Source of the DNA: Rhodocyclales bacterium
GTDB lineage: Bacteria > Pseudomonadota > Gammaproteobacteria > Burkholderiales > Rhodocyclaceae
Direction: 5' to 3'
Assembly: GCA_016192435.1 (NCBI GenBank)
Contig: JACPUD010000120.1
Coordinates: 1-64,000 of the forward strand
Length of the DNA stretch: 64,000 nt
Shown here: positions 29,383 to 40,159 of the stretch, piece by piece
Numbering within the stretch: the first letter of the stretch is position 1
Layout of the letters: every line of letters starts with the position of its first letter
Notes under the pieces: model-generated
Told to the model about the DNA's origin: nothing
Database searches by the model: none
Seen by the model: the letters and a program-made list of their open reading frames with translations, nothing else
Translations under genes and position numbers: made by a program

Positions 29383-29765
29383 ATGAAAATACGGAATTTG
29401 GCTACAAGACAAGACAGATATTGAACGAGGGGGTCGATACACTCGACAGGAAGGTGGCCACCCGTCTTTATGAAGCCCGTCAGGCCGCCTTGAATGTAGA
29501 GCGTCCGGCGGTGATGGGCTTGCGCCTTGCAGGAATCGGACACGGCGTGGAGATCGCTGTTTTTCCGCATGTGCGGAACCTGCTTGCCATTGTGGCTTTG
29601 AGTGTCGGTGCCGTAGGAACCTACTACTGGGATGCCTATGAGCAGGCCCGGGAATTCGAGGAAATCGACAGCGCGCTGCTGGCCGACGAACTACCCCCTG
29701 CCGCCTATCTTGATCGAGGCTTCCACGCATGGCTCGAGTACGCTCCGGACTCATCCTCGCAGTAG
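29379..29765 (+). CDS. DUF3619 membrane protein, possible anti-sigma partner
   Basis: 128 residues: cytoplasmic N-terminal part (MNENTEFGYKTRQILNEG), one membrane helix near 66-82 (NLLAIVALSVGAVGTYYWD), and a short acidic periplasmic tail with SALLADELPPAAYLDRGF. This fits DUF3619, which in betaproteobacteria directly follows a small ECF sigma gene. Single-span topology and coupling to the sigma gene suggest an anti-sigma role, but that is inference. Overlaps the next gene by 37 bp. Confidence 0.85.
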   Translation: MNENTEFGYKTRQILNEGVDTLDRKVATRLYEARQAALNVERPAVMGLRLAGIGHGVEIAVFPHVRNLLAIVALSVGAVGTYYWDAYEQAREFEEIDSALLADELPPAAYLDRGFHAWLEYAPDSSSQ

Positions 29766-30262
29766 CGTTCTGGCTGGTCTTCCCGCCCAGCCATGCAGCC
29801 ATAGTTCCTCCGCTTTCGCAGCCGTCCTGGTCCGAGTTGACTGCGGAACAGAAGCGCGTTCTCGCTCCGCTTTCCAGCGAATGGGACAGCATGGAAGGCT
29901 TCCGACGCAAAAAGTGGCTGGGTATTGCTCAGCGCTATCAGTCCATGGCTCCCGACGAACAGGCCCGCATGCAGCGACGCATGACCGATTGGGCCAAGCT
30001 CACGCCCGACGAGCGCAAGCGGGCAAGAGACAAGTACAGGTCATTGCAAAAAGCGCCCGCAGAAAAAAAGGAAGCAGTCAAGTTGAAGTGGCAGGAATAC
30101 AAAGAACTTCCGGAGAGCGAGAAAACCCGCCTCAAGACTGAAGCCGCGCGCAGGCCCACGCCTCGCCCAGCGCCCTCCAAGCCAGCCGTTGCGCCCAAAC
30201 CATCGATCCCGTCGGGCGAACCGCCGCCGGCAGCCCCGGTCGCTCCAGCGACCACACGTTAG
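29729..30262 (+). CDS. DUF3106 secreted/periplasmic protein
   Basis: 177 residues. Starts with a signal peptide (SGLILAVAFWLVFPPSHA). The mature part has repeated W..L...QK..L.PL and MAPDEQARMQRRMTDWAKLTPDER units, a tryptophan/helix pattern of DUF3106, resembling Spy-like LTxxQ repeats, then a proline/alanine-rich tail from about 140. Function unknown; the sigma-DUF3619-DUF3106 order suggests an envelope stress module. Overlaps DUF3619 by 37 bp in another frame. Confidence 0.85.
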   Translation: MARVRSGLILAVAFWLVFPPSHAAIVPPLSQPSWSELTAEQKRVLAPLSSEWDSMEGFRRKKWLGIAQRYQSMAPDEQARMQRRMTDWAKLTPDERKRARDKYRSLQKAPAEKKEAVKLKWQEYKELPESEKTRLKTEAARRPTPRPAPSKPAVAPKPSIPSGEPPPAAPVAPATTR

Positions 30263-30276
30263 TCTGGTCGGTAATC

Positions 30277-30747
30277 GTGTCTGCCGCAGCGGCGCCCACC
30301 GCCGCCCAACTGCCGAGCCTGCGTCGCCGGGTTGCAAGCATGCTTTACGAAAGTCTGCTGCTGCTTGGGGTACTTTCCGTCAGTTTCATGCTGCCGCACC
30401 TTGTCCTGGGTATGGGATTCAACCTCATTTTGCCGGGCTGGGTGTTGCTCGGCCACGTATTCATCGTGCTGGGCGCCTATTTCCTCTGGTACTGGATTCA
30501 TGGCGGGCAGACCCTGGCGATGCAGACCTGGAATATCAGGCTGACCACACCAAGTGGAGCTCAACCGTCCCCGGCGCGACTCGCACTGCGTTATGTTCTG
30601 GCCTGGCCCAGTCTCCTCTATTTTGGTGCCGGGGTGCTCTGGGCTCTGTTCGATCGCGATCGCCAATTCCTCCATGACCGCCTGGCGGGAACCCGATTGG
30701 TGTTCAAGCGACAGCAGGATTCGTCAGCGCCGATCAACCCACCATAG
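30277..30747 (+). CDS. RDD-family membrane protein
   Basis: 156 residues from a GTG 14 bp after DUF3106. Three to four hydrophobic helices, with the RDD pattern LRRRVASMLYESLLLLG, GGQTLAMQTWNIRL and the end segment DRDRQFLHDRLAGTRLV. RDD proteins are inner-membrane proteins, some linked to ion transport; no specific role is known here. Last gene of the sigma operon; its 3' end overlaps lptG on the opposite strand by 24 bp. Confidence 0.9.
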   Translation: MSAAAAPTAAQLPSLRRRVASMLYESLLLLGVLSVSFMLPHLVLGMGFNLILPGWVLLGHVFIVLGAYFLWYWIHGGQTLAMQTWNIRLTTPSGAQPSPARLALRYVLAWPSLLYFGAGVLWALFDRDRQFLHDRLAGTRLVFKRQQDSSAPINPP

Positions 30748-31803
30748 CATTCCGGCGGCGGTCATCAAGAACAGTACGCTTGGCGTTATCGCGGAGTAGA
30801 AGGGTGGCCAGCTGTTGATCACGCCGAGACTCGAAAAAAGGCCATTCAACATGTGGAACCCGATGCCAAGCATGATGCCGGCGAATACGCGGATGGTCAC
30901 CGCACCCATTCGATCCTGCATGTACGCAAACGGCAAGGCCAAAGACATCATCACCAGCGCCGCCAAAGGGTAGAAGAGTTTCTTCCACATCGCTATTTCA
31001 TAGCGATCCGTTTTTTGCTGATTGCCGCTCAAGTGGCGGATAAAGAGATATAAATTGACCAGCGACATGCGTTCCGGCACCACCAATAGCACGGATAACA
31101 AATCCGGATTGAGCGCTGATTTCCAGCTTAGCTCGCGATACCTTTCCACATGCGCCATATCGCCGGAAAATACCGTGCGGGCTACGCCACCGAGTGACCA
31201 TGTATTCGCACCGAGGTAGGTGCCTCCGTCGGCTTGGGTGATGGAAAGCAGTTGAAACCGGTCATCGAATTCAAACACGCGCACGTTGTGCAAAGTCGCG
31301 TCCGGAAGCACCTCGCGAACATTCACGAACGAGCGCTCGTCCCGCACCCAGAGGCCGGAACGAAACTCCTGCGCCACCAGGGAACCCATCGCCTCGAGCC
31401 TCAATTGCTGGGCTGCCCGCTCCGATGGCGGAGCCACAAACTCGCCGACCAACAGGGTCAATGCAGAGAACACCAGTCCGATCTTGGCCAAAGAGAACAA
31501 CAAATCCTTCGTCGAGAGGCCGGCGGCGCGCAGCACGGTAATCTCGGAGTGACGTGCGAGAACAGTAAGGGCGTACAGGGTGCCGATCAAAACGCCGATC
31601 GGGAACAACTCATAGAGCCGGCCGGGCAAGGTCAGAATCACATAGCCCAGCGCATGCTGAATCTGGTAACTACCCTTGCCTATGCTTTCAAGCTGATGAA
31701 TCAGGTCAAAGAACGCAAAGAGCATCAGGAATGCCAGCAATACCAAACCCGTTGACGCGTAGATCTCACGCGCCAGATGGCGTTCGTAGAGTTTCAGCGC
31801 CAC
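30724..31803 (-). CDS. lptG: LPS export permease LptG
   Basis: 359 residues from a GTG at 31803, which has GGGGGA eight bases upstream; an ATG at 31818 lacks a site. LptG pairs with LptF and ATPase LptB2 to extract lipopolysaccharide from the inner membrane into the Lpt bridge. KLYERHLAREIYASTGLVLL opening, three N-terminal helices, a periplasmic beta-jellyroll in the middle, and three C-terminal helices ending LMTAAGMLWWVDRR. Overlaps the lptF stop by ten bases. Confidence 0.95.
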   Translation of the reverse strand: MALKLYERHLAREIYASTGLVLLAFLMLFAFFDLIHQLESIGKGSYQIQHALGYVILTLPGRLYELFPIGVLIGTLYALTVLARHSEITVLRAAGLSTKDLLFSLAKIGLVFSALTLLVGEFVAPPSERAAQQLRLEAMGSLVAQEFRSGLWVRDERSFVNVREVLPDATLHNVRVFEFDDRFQLLSITQADGGTYLGANTWSLGGVARTVFSGDMAHVERYRELSWKSALNPDLLSVLLVVPERMSLVNLYLFIRHLSGNQQKTDRYEIAMWKKLFYPLAALVMMSLALPFAYMQDRMGAVTIRVFAGIMLGIGFHMLNGLFSSLGVINSWPPFYSAITPSVLFLMTAAGMLWWVDRR

Positions 31804-32876
31804 CGCAGTTTCCCCCATGCCAGGGGATTCTGCCGTCGATAGAAGAGCACCACCAGCAGCAAGAACATGCCGACGTGAACCGCCCAGACGCCAATCTCAA
31901 AACGCAGTTTGCCTTGCGCAACCCAAGCTTGGCTGACACTGAGCAGATTGCTGTAGATCATGTAAGTAAGCAGTGCGAAAATCAGGTTGTTGGTCCGCCC
32001 GGCACGCGGATTGACGAATGCCAGCGGTATCGCCAGAACGGCCAGATTCAGTGCCGCAAGAGGCAAGCCGAGGCGCCACAGGAGTTCGGCCAGATGGGCC
32101 GGCTGAGGATCTCGCACAAGTTCCCACACCGGCTTGGTGCGCGGCGAATCCTCAAATCCGCGGGCCTCCTTGGTTTCAATGCGCAAGGCATAGCGATCAA
32201 ACTCCATAACCCGGTACTCAGGTGTTCCCGCAGTACCCTCGTAGCGCCGCCCATGATCCAGAACGAGAAAACGATCACCGTTGGGAACAGTTTCGGTGTG
32301 GCCTTGCGCCGTCGCCATGACGCCCAGCCGGCCCTGCTGCATGGAGCTGATGAATATGTTCTTTACCTTTCCATCCTCGCCGGCAACACTTTCCACGAAA
32401 AATACGCGGTCGGCGCCGCTCGACTCGTTGAATGCGCCTGGCGATACTCGTGCCACATCGTCGCGCTGATCCATGCTTTGGCGATATGCCTCGCTCTTTT
32501 GCGTCGCCCATGGCGCCAGCAGCAGTGAAAGAACGGCAATCACGAGCACCGGCGGCCCAACGAACTTCAATACCGGTTTGACCCAGGCAGTGAGGGGTAT
32601 CCCTGATGACAGCCAGACCACCATCTCCGAATCGCGGTACCAGCGTGACAGCGTCATCAATACTGCGACGAAGAGGGTCAGCGAAAGCAGTACCGGCAGA
32701 TAGCTGATCGCACGAAAACCCAACAGAGCAATTACCGCCTCGGAAGCCAGTTTTCCACCCGCCGCATCCCCCAGCAGACGAATCAACTGCGTGGTCATCA
32801 GGATCGCGAAGAGCGCGACAAATACCCCCACCGCCGTATGGGTGAACTCCCTAATTGCGGCGCGCTGGAAAATCAT
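31794..32876 (-). CDS. lptF: LPS export permease LptF
   Basis: 360 residues with the YjgP/YjgQ plan: helices at the N-terminus (FQRAAIREFTHTAVGVFVAL), the conserved ISYLPVLLSLTLFVAVLMTLSR coupling region split around helix 3, a periplasmic jellyroll, and C-terminal helices. Works as the LptF half of LptB2FG. First gene of lptF-lptG, divergent from pepA, as in many proteobacteria including E. coli. Confidence 0.95.
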   Translation of the reverse strand: MIFQRAAIREFTHTAVGVFVALFAILMTTQLIRLLGDAAGGKLASEAVIALLGFRAISYLPVLLSLTLFVAVLMTLSRWYRDSEMVVWLSSGIPLTAWVKPVLKFVGPPVLVIAVLSLLLAPWATQKSEAYRQSMDQRDDVARVSPGAFNESSGADRVFFVESVAGEDGKVKNIFISSMQQGRLGVMATAQGHTETVPNGDRFLVLDHGRRYEGTAGTPEYRVMEFDRYALRIETKEARGFEDSPRTKPVWELVRDPQPAHLAELLWRLGLPLAALNLAVLAIPLAFVNPRAGRTNNLIFALLTYMIYSNLLSVSQAWVAQGKLRFEIGVWAVHVGMFLLLVVLFYRRQNPLAWGKLRWR

Positions 32877-32896
32877 CGTGTAACAGAATATCTGCT

Positions 32897-32926
32897 TTGA
32901 CTTTTGGTGAAAACTTGGGGAATAAT
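32897..32926 (+). promoter_or_regulatory. Probable sigma-70 promoter of pepA
   Basis: TTGACT at 32897-32902, 18-bp spacer, AATAAT at 32921-32926, 71 bp before the pepA start. It stands in the divergent lptF-pepA gap. Confidence 0.6.
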
Positions 32927-32997
32927 CGCGGCATTGGCGGAAACTACTCGAAACTTAACAATTTCTCCGATCTTCCGCCGCCTCCAAGGAGAGCATT

Positions 32998-34521
32998 TTG
33001 GAATTTAGCATAAAAAGCGGAAGCCCGGAAAAGCAACGCAGCGCATGCGTTGTAGTCGGTGTCTTCGAACCGAGGAAGCTTTCCGCCGCAGCGGAGGTGA
33101 TAGACAGTGCCGCCCACCAGTTTCTCAGCGATATTCTGCGTCGCGGCGACATGGAGGGAAAGAGCGGCAGCTGCCTGTTGCTCCATGGTGTTCCTGGCGT
33201 CGAAGCGGATCGCATCCTGCTGGTCGGACTTGGCAAGGAAAGGGAGTTCCGCGAAAAGGAATACCGCACCGCCCTCGCCACCGCGGTGCGGCAGCTCAAT
33301 GAAACCGGGGGCTTCGACGGCACGCTTTATCTGACCGAACTTGCAGTCAAGAAGCGCGATGTCGCATGGAAAATTCGACAGGCCGCACTGGTGGTGCAGG
33401 AGACGCTCTACCGCTTCGATCGCCTCAAGTCAAAGAAAGAGGAAGTGCGTCGCCCGCTACGCAAACTGACCTTCTGCGTCACTCGCCGCAATGAACTTGC
33501 CACCGCCGAAAACGCACTGGCGGAAGGGCTGGCGATTGCAGCCGGGATGGACCTGGCCAAGGATCTCGGCAATCTGCCGGGCAATATCTGCACTCCGAGC
33601 TACCTCGCCGACCAGGCCAGGCAGCTCGCAAAATCGCACGCATTGGGCGTCGATATTCTCGATCGTGCCGATATGGAAAAACTCGGCATGCACACCCTGC
33701 TTTCCGTCGCGCGCGGCTCGCATGAGCCGCCCAAGTTCATCGTCCTGAGGCATTCCGGAGGCGCCTCCGGAGCCAAGCCGGTGGTACTGGTGGGCAAGGG
33801 CATCACCTTCGATTCCGGTGGCATTTCACTCAAGCCCGGGGCGGAAATGGACGAGATGAAATATGACATGTGCGGCGCTGCCAGCGTACTCGGAACGCTC
33901 AAGGCGACTGCCATGATGAAACTGCCACTCAATGTCGTCGGCGTCATTCCATCCACGGAAAACATGCCGGGCGGCGCGGCGACCAAGCCAGGCGACGTCA
34001 TCACCTCGATGTCGGGGCAGACGGTGGAAATACTCAACACCGATGCCGAGGGCCGCCTGATCCTGTGCGACGCCCTCACTTACGTCGAGCGCTTCGACCC
34101 GGAGTGCGTGGTCGATATCGCCACGCTGACGGGCGCCTGCGTGATTGCCCTGGGACATGTCGCCACCGGCCTGCTCGCCAATAACGAGGGCCTCGCCAGG
34201 GAACTGCTCGATGCGGGCCAGGATGCCTACGACCGCGCCTGGCAAATGCCCCTGTGGGACGACTACCAGGAGCAATTGAAGAGCAATTTCGCCGACATGG
34301 CGAATATCGGCGGCCGGCCGGCCGGCACCATCACCGCGGCCTGCTTCCTCGCGCGCTTCGCCGACAGGTACCATTGGGCGCATCTCGACATTGCCGGCAC
34401 GGCCTGGCGTTCCGGCAAGGACAAGGGTGCTACCGGACGACCGGTGCCCTTGCTTAGCCATTTCCTGATAGACCGCGCCAAGAATGCCGCAAAGCCGGCC
34501 GGAAAGCACAAGCGGGAATGA
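32998..34521 (+). CDS. pepA: Leucyl aminopeptidase PepA (cytosol aminopeptidase, M17)
   Basis: 507 residues from a TTG start preceded by AAGGAGA. M17 family two-metal peptidase removing N-terminal residues; in E. coli PepA also binds DNA as an Xer accessory protein and regulator. Metal and catalytic segment: [21 protein letters not shown] in two parts, then the signature [14 protein letters not shown]. The N-terminal macro-like domain covers about 1-165. It overlaps the next gene, holC, by four bases, an order conserved across proteobacteria. Confidence 0.96.
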   Translation: MEFSIKSGSPEKQRSACVVVGVFEPRKLSAAAEVIDSAAHQFLSDILRRGDMEGKSGSCLLLHGVPGVEADRILLVGLGKEREFREKEYRTALATAVRQLNETGGFDGTLYLTELAVKKRDVAWKIRQAALVVQETLYRFDRLKSKKEEVRRPLRKLTFCVTRRNELATAENALAEGLAIAAGMDLAKDLGNLPGNICTPSYLADQARQLAKSHALGVDILDRADMEKLGMHTLLSVARGSHEPPKFIVLRHSGGASGAKPVVLVGKGITFDSGGISLKPGAEMDEMKYDMCGAASVLGTLKATAMMKLPLNVVGVIPSTENMPGGAATKPGDVITSMSGQTVEILNTDAEGRLILCDALTYVERFDPECVVDIATLTGACVIALGHVATGLLANNEGLARELLDAGQDAYDRAWQMPLWDDYQEQLKSNFADMANIGGRPAGTITAACFLARFADRYHWAHLDIAGTAWRSGKDKGATGRPVPLLSHFLIDRAKNAAKPAGKHKRE

Positions 34522-34946
34522 CCAAGATCACCTTTCTCCATGGCGCGCGCGACCGGCTCCAGGCTGTCGCCACATGGCTGGAGCGCGCCAGCGGCGAAGG
34601 TCGGCGAGTATTGGTGTATGTACCCGCCGACGACCGCCGGGAGCACCTCGATCGCCTGTTGTGGACCCAAGCCGCAACCGGCTTCATACCCCACTGTCGT
34701 GCCGAGAGTGAATTGGCGGCAGAAACCCCGATCGTCTTCGCATCGGAACTCGATCACCCGCTCCACGACGAATGCCTACTGAATCTGTCGGACGAAGTCC
34801 CGTCGGGGTTCAGCCGCTTCGAGGAACTGATCGAAATCGTCAGCGTCGAAGATGCCGACCGCTTACCCGGTCGCGAACGCTTCCGCTTTTATCGCGAACG
34901 CGGTTACCCGTTGGAAAACCGCGATATCTCCGGAGGCATCCAGTAG
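34518..34946 (+). CDS. holC: DNA polymerase III chi subunit HolC
   Basis: 142 residues. Starts [21 protein letters not shown], and has the family segments [20 protein letters not shown] and FIPHC. Chi links the clamp loader (through psi) to SSB at the replication fork. Directly follows pepA with an ATGA overlap and is directly followed by a hypothetical gene. Confidence 0.93.
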   Translation: MTKITFLHGARDRLQAVATWLERASGEGRRVLVYVPADDRREHLDRLLWTQAATGFIPHCRAESELAAETPIVFASELDHPLHDECLLNLSDEVPSGFSRFEELIEIVSVEDADRLPGRERFRFYRERGYPLENRDISGGIQ

Positions 34947-35330
34947 ATGGCTGACGACGATACGGCCGATCTCCTGCGCCAGGCCGATGCGCTGATCCGG
35001 CGCAACCGGACCTATATCGCCGGCTCGGTGCCGGTGGCGACTCAGATCCCGCCACCCGACGACGATTTGCCCGTGCTTACCGACATCGTCACCGAACAGG
35101 AAGCCGCGCTGGCCACCGCGCCGCCGCACCTGCAGCAACATCTCGACGCCTTGCGCGAGGAACTCTCGCGCTGGCTGGTGCAGGAATTGCCGCACGCCGT
35201 CCTGAAAGTCACGGATGGTTTGGCGGATCAACTGATGGGAGAACTCACCCATCAAGCCGAAAAGAAGTTGCTGCCGCGCCTGATTGCGCGGCTCGACGGT
35301 ACTGCCGACCAAAACCCGGCCGAAGAATAA
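34947..35330 (+). CDS. Conserved hypothetical protein downstream of holC
   Basis: 127 residues, acidic, no signal or membrane segment. The middle carries DDDLPVLTDIVTE, a short motif seen in small betaproteobacterial proteins that follow holC (perhaps DUF2486-like), followed by a helical C-terminal half (HLDALREELSRWLVQELPHA). Starts immediately after the holC stop, so co-expression is likely. Function unknown. Confidence 0.75.
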   Translation: MADDDTADLLRQADALIRRNRTYIAGSVPVATQIPPPDDDLPVLTDIVTEQEAALATAPPHLQQHLDALREELSRWLVQELPHAVLKVTDGLADQLMGELTHQAEKKLLPRLIARLDGTADQNPAEE

Positions 35331-35374
35331 ATCCGGGCAAGACCGGCTCTGGCGACAGTGCCCCGGGTCGGGAA

Positions 35375-37500
<2,126 letters not shown>

Positions 37501-37501
37501 C

Positions 37502-37831
37502 ATGGCGTTTGCGGACAATCTCAAACAGCTGCCCCGCATCTCGCATCTGGCCGCAATCCAGTTGCTGGACAGCGAGGGCAAGATCACCGCGACGATTGAA
37601 AACAAGTCGGGGCAAACCGGCTCGCTATCCGTCTATAACCATCTCGGGCAGATATACGGCGCGATCACCGCCGAGGCTGCCAAAAAGGGGCTGGAACTGT
37701 ATGCCGAACATACGGACGATGCACGACAGAATCCCGGCAAGCATCCCAACATCGACCGCCTGCTGGAATTGGCGGCGGACGGCAAGCGCCTGCTGCGCGT
37801 CAAACACCTCTTCGCCACCGGAATCGACTAG
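37502..37831 (+). CDS. Small conserved hypothetical protein (DUF2322-like)
   Basis: 109 residues, soluble. Starts MAFADNLKQLPRISHLAAIQL and continues with SGQTGSLSVYNHLGQIYGAI, which fits my memory of the DUF2322 family; the assignment is not certain. It begins one base after the purB stop, so the two are probably one transcript. Function unknown. Confidence 0.8.
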   Translation: MAFADNLKQLPRISHLAAIQLLDSEGKITATIENKSGQTGSLSVYNHLGQIYGAITAEAAKKGLELYAEHTDDARQNPGKHPNIDRLLELAADGKRLLRVKHLFATGID

Positions 37832-37989
37832 CCGGCATCTTCCGGCCCGCCGTACTGCCCGCCGCTGCTCCGGTCTGTAACCCAGGTCACCGATGGCTTG
37901 CCAGCGGGATGGAATAATTTCTGAACGCTAGTCGTATACCGGGTGCCGGTACCTGCTGGCCTTACCCTCGACAGACAAAAGGAGTTCAC

Positions 37990-38460
37990 ATGAAATTCAA
38001 CAAAATCGCCGTCGCAGTTCTCGCTATTGGTCTCTCCGGCGCAACTCTGGCCCAAAATATCGGCAAGGCCGAAGACCAGATCCGCTGGCGCCAGTCGGTG
38101 ATGCAGACTCAGGGCTGGAGCATGGCCCGGATCAAGGCCAATATTGACGGCACGTTCAACAAGGACCAGGTGATCCAGGCCGCCAACACCATCCAGGCGA
38201 TCGCCAATTCCGGCTCGGGCGGGCTGTTCCAGCCGGGAACCGACACCGGCAAGGGCTGGCGCGAGACCAACGTGAAGCCGGAAATGTTCAGCAATGCCGC
38301 CAAATTGAAGGAAGTCGGATCGGCCTACAACAAGGCAGCCAACGAAATGGCCAAGGTCGCGGCCACCGGCGACGCCGCCGCGGTCAAGGCCCAGTTCGGC
38401 AATCTGGGCAAGGCCTGCAAGGGTTGCCACGACGAATTCCGCAAGGAAGAAAAGAAATAA
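37990..38460 (+). CDS. Cytochrome c' (periplasmic, mono-haem)
   Basis: 156 residues: signal peptide of about 21 (MKFNKIAVAVLAIGLSGATLA), then a four-helix-bundle cytochrome with the haem site C143-K-G-C146-H147 at the very C-terminus, the hallmark of class II cytochromes c. Known cytochromes c' bind NO and protect denitrifiers and other bacteria from nitrosative stress. AAAGGAG precedes the ATG. Its gene converges on a cytochrome b561 gene, and such pairs are known in other proteobacteria. Confidence 0.94.
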   Translation: MKFNKIAVAVLAIGLSGATLAQNIGKAEDQIRWRQSVMQTQGWSMARIKANIDGTFNKDQVIQAANTIQAIANSGSGGLFQPGTDTGKGWRETNVKPEMFSNAAKLKEVGSAYNKAANEMAKVAATGDAAAVKAQFGNLGKACKGCHDEFRKEEKK

Positions 38461-38495
38461 ATTGCCGCTAGCGGGCGCGTTCGATACCGCTGCGA

Positions 38496-38515
38496 CGGCC
38501 ACCCTCGGGTGGCCG
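38496..38515 (+). terminator. Intrinsic terminator of the cytochrome c' gene
   Basis: Stem CGGCCACC / GGTGGCCG with a short CTCG loop, followed by TTATCTTTCTT. It lies 36 bp after the stop. Confidence 0.75.
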
Positions 38516-38524
38516 TTATCTTTC

Positions 38525-39208
38525 TTACCAGTTCGGCGCCGCGGCGGGCGCCGCAGCAGGCGGAGGTGAGGCAATCCAGGCGCCGCTGGCAGCATAGGCG
38601 GCGCCCAGGGCAATCGCCAGCGCCACGGAAAATGCCAGGACGCCGCCGCCCTTCGCCGTATCGCCAGCGCCTACTTTCCAGCCCGTGATCATGGGCATGA
38701 TCAGGGTTTCCTTCTTGTATCGCACGTAGTAGACGATGGCGCCCAGATGCGCCAACACCAGGAGGATGGTCAGCGGCTCGATCAGGCGATGAATGCCGGC
38801 CGCCCGATCCGAGAATTCCTTACCGACCAGGGCGTAGAGCGGTCCCTCGAAGGCGATGTCATCGTTGGCGAACAAGCCGGTCGCCACCAGCAGCATGAAC
38901 GTGCCCAGCATGGCCAGCACCGACAGCGCACCGAGCGGATTGTGTCCTGCGCCCTGCCACTGCCCGCGGATATAGTCTTTGATCGCGCGCGGCCCGCGCA
39001 CGAACTGGCTGAAGCGCGCGTAGGTCGAGCCGACAAAACCCCAAACCAGGCGAAACGCCAGTAAACCGGCCACGGTCACACCGATGCGGCCATGCCAGAC
39101 CATGGCATTGCCGCCCAGCTTTACCGTGACGAAGGAGCCGACCACGCAGAGCGCCAAAGCCCAGTGGAACACCCGGGTCGGCAGATCCCAAACGCGGATG
39201 CGTTGCAT
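38525..39208 (-). CDS. Cytochrome b561-type membrane protein
   Basis: 227 residues. Four-helix b561/Ni-Fe hydrogenase b-type cytochrome domain with candidate haem histidines in RVFHWALALC, MVWHGRIGV, AGIHRLIEPL and VLAHLGAIVY. A fifth hydrophobic segment and an alanine/proline-rich tail follow. Start overlaps the secF stop by one base (TGATG), so it may be transcribed with sec genes, but functionally it more likely serves the convergent cytochrome c' as quinol-linked reductase (inference). Residues about 178-185 derive from a dispersed repeat, in the linker before the last helix. Confidence 0.9.
   Translation of the reverse strand: MQRIRVWDLPTRVFHWALALCVVGSFVTVKLGGNAMVWHGRIGVTVAGLLAFRLVWGFVGSTYARFSQFVRGPRAIKDYIRGQWQGAGHNPLGALSVLAMLGTFMLLVATGLFANDDIAFEGPLYALVGKEFSDRAAGIHRLIEPLTILLVLAHLGAIVYYVRYKKETLIMPMITGWKVGAGDTAKGGGVLAFSVALAIALGAAYAASGAWIASPPPAAAPAAAPNW
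38655..38677 (+). repeat. Dispersed 23-bp repeat, copy 5 (inside b561 gene)
   Basis: Core GCCAGCGCCTACT, one mismatch; full left end GCCGTAT present. Encodes KVGAGDTA in the loop between membrane helices of the b561 protein, on the opposite strand. Confidence 0.7.
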
Positions 39209-40158
39209 CAGACCACGGCTTCCTGCTTTTCTACCTTGGGCTTGACGAACTGCTCGCGCGAAACGCCGAGCCACATGACCAGGGGGCTGGCCACCAGCAC
39301 CGAGGAATAGATGCCGAACAGGATGCCGATGGTCAGCGCCAGGGCGAAGTAGTGCAGCGCCGCGCCACCGAAAATCAGCATCGAGGTGACCATCATCTGG
39401 GTCGAGCCATGGGTGATGATGGTGCGCGAGATGGTGCTGGTGATGGCGTGGTCGAGCACCTGCGGCGTGGTCATGCCGCGCTTCTTCTTGAAGGTTTCGC
39501 GGACCCGGTCGAACACCACCACCGACTCGTTGACCGAGTAGCCCAGCACCGCCAGCACGGCCGCCAGCACCGGCAGCGAGAACTCCCACTGGAAGAAGGC
39601 GAAGAAGCCGAGGATGATCACCACGTCATGCATGTTGGCGATGATGGCGGAGAGGGCGAAGCGCCATTCGAAGCGGAAGGCCAGATACAGCATGATGCCG
39701 ACCACCACCAGCAGCAGCGCCAGAGCGCCGTCTTCGGCAAGTTCCTTGCCGACCTGCGGCCCGACGAACTCGACCCGCTTGAGCTCAGGTTTGACAACTG
39801 GCGCCGTCCCGCCAGCGCCAACTTTTATCAGCGAGGCCATCACCTGCTCGCCGACCTTCGAGCTTTCGGCGCCCTTCGTCAGCGGCACGCGAATCAGCAC
39901 ATCGCGCGAGGAACCGAAGTTCTGCACCTGCGGGTCGACAAACCCGTCGGACTCCAGTTGCTCGCGGATTTTCCGCAAGTCGGGCGCCTGGGCATAGCTG
40001 ACTTCCATCAGCGTGCCGCCGGTGAATTCGACGGAAAAATGCAGCCCCTTGGTGCTCAGGAAGAACACCGCCAGCAAAAAGGTGATCAACGAGATGATGT
40101 TGAACACCAGGGCATGGCGCATGAAGGGAATATCTTTGCGTATGCGGAAAAATTCCAT
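39208..40158 (-). CDS. secF: Protein translocase subunit SecF
   Basis: 316 residues, six membrane helices with a periplasmic domain after helix 1. With SecD it uses the proton gradient to help exported proteins leave the SecYEG channel. RND-type features seen: FSVEFTGGTLMEV after helix 1 and LGYSVNESVVVFDRVRE in the membrane. Begins 1 bp after secD. Residues about 112-119 (KVGAGGTA), in the periplasmic domain, are a dispersed repeat copy. Confidence 0.96.
   Translation of the reverse strand: MEFFRIRKDIPFMRHALVFNIISLITFLLAVFFLSTKGLHFSVEFTGGTLMEVSYAQAPDLRKIREQLESDGFVDPQVQNFGSSRDVLIRVPLTKGAESSKVGEQVMASLIKVGAGGTAPVVKPELKRVEFVGPQVGKELAEDGALALLLVVVGIMLYLAFRFEWRFALSAIIANMHDVVIILGFFAFFQWEFSLPVLAAVLAVLGYSVNESVVVFDRVRETFKKKRGMTTPQVLDHAITSTISRTIITHGSTQMMVTSMLIFGGAALHYFALALTIGILFGIYSSVLVASPLVMWLGVSREQFVKPKVEKQEAVV
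39803..39825 (+). repeat. Dispersed 23-bp repeat, copy 6 (inside secF)
   Basis: Exact core GCCAGCGCCAACT with GCCGT at the left. Encodes KVGAGGTAP in the periplasmic P1-like domain of SecF, read on minus. Confidence 0.8.
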
Positions 40159-40159
40159 G

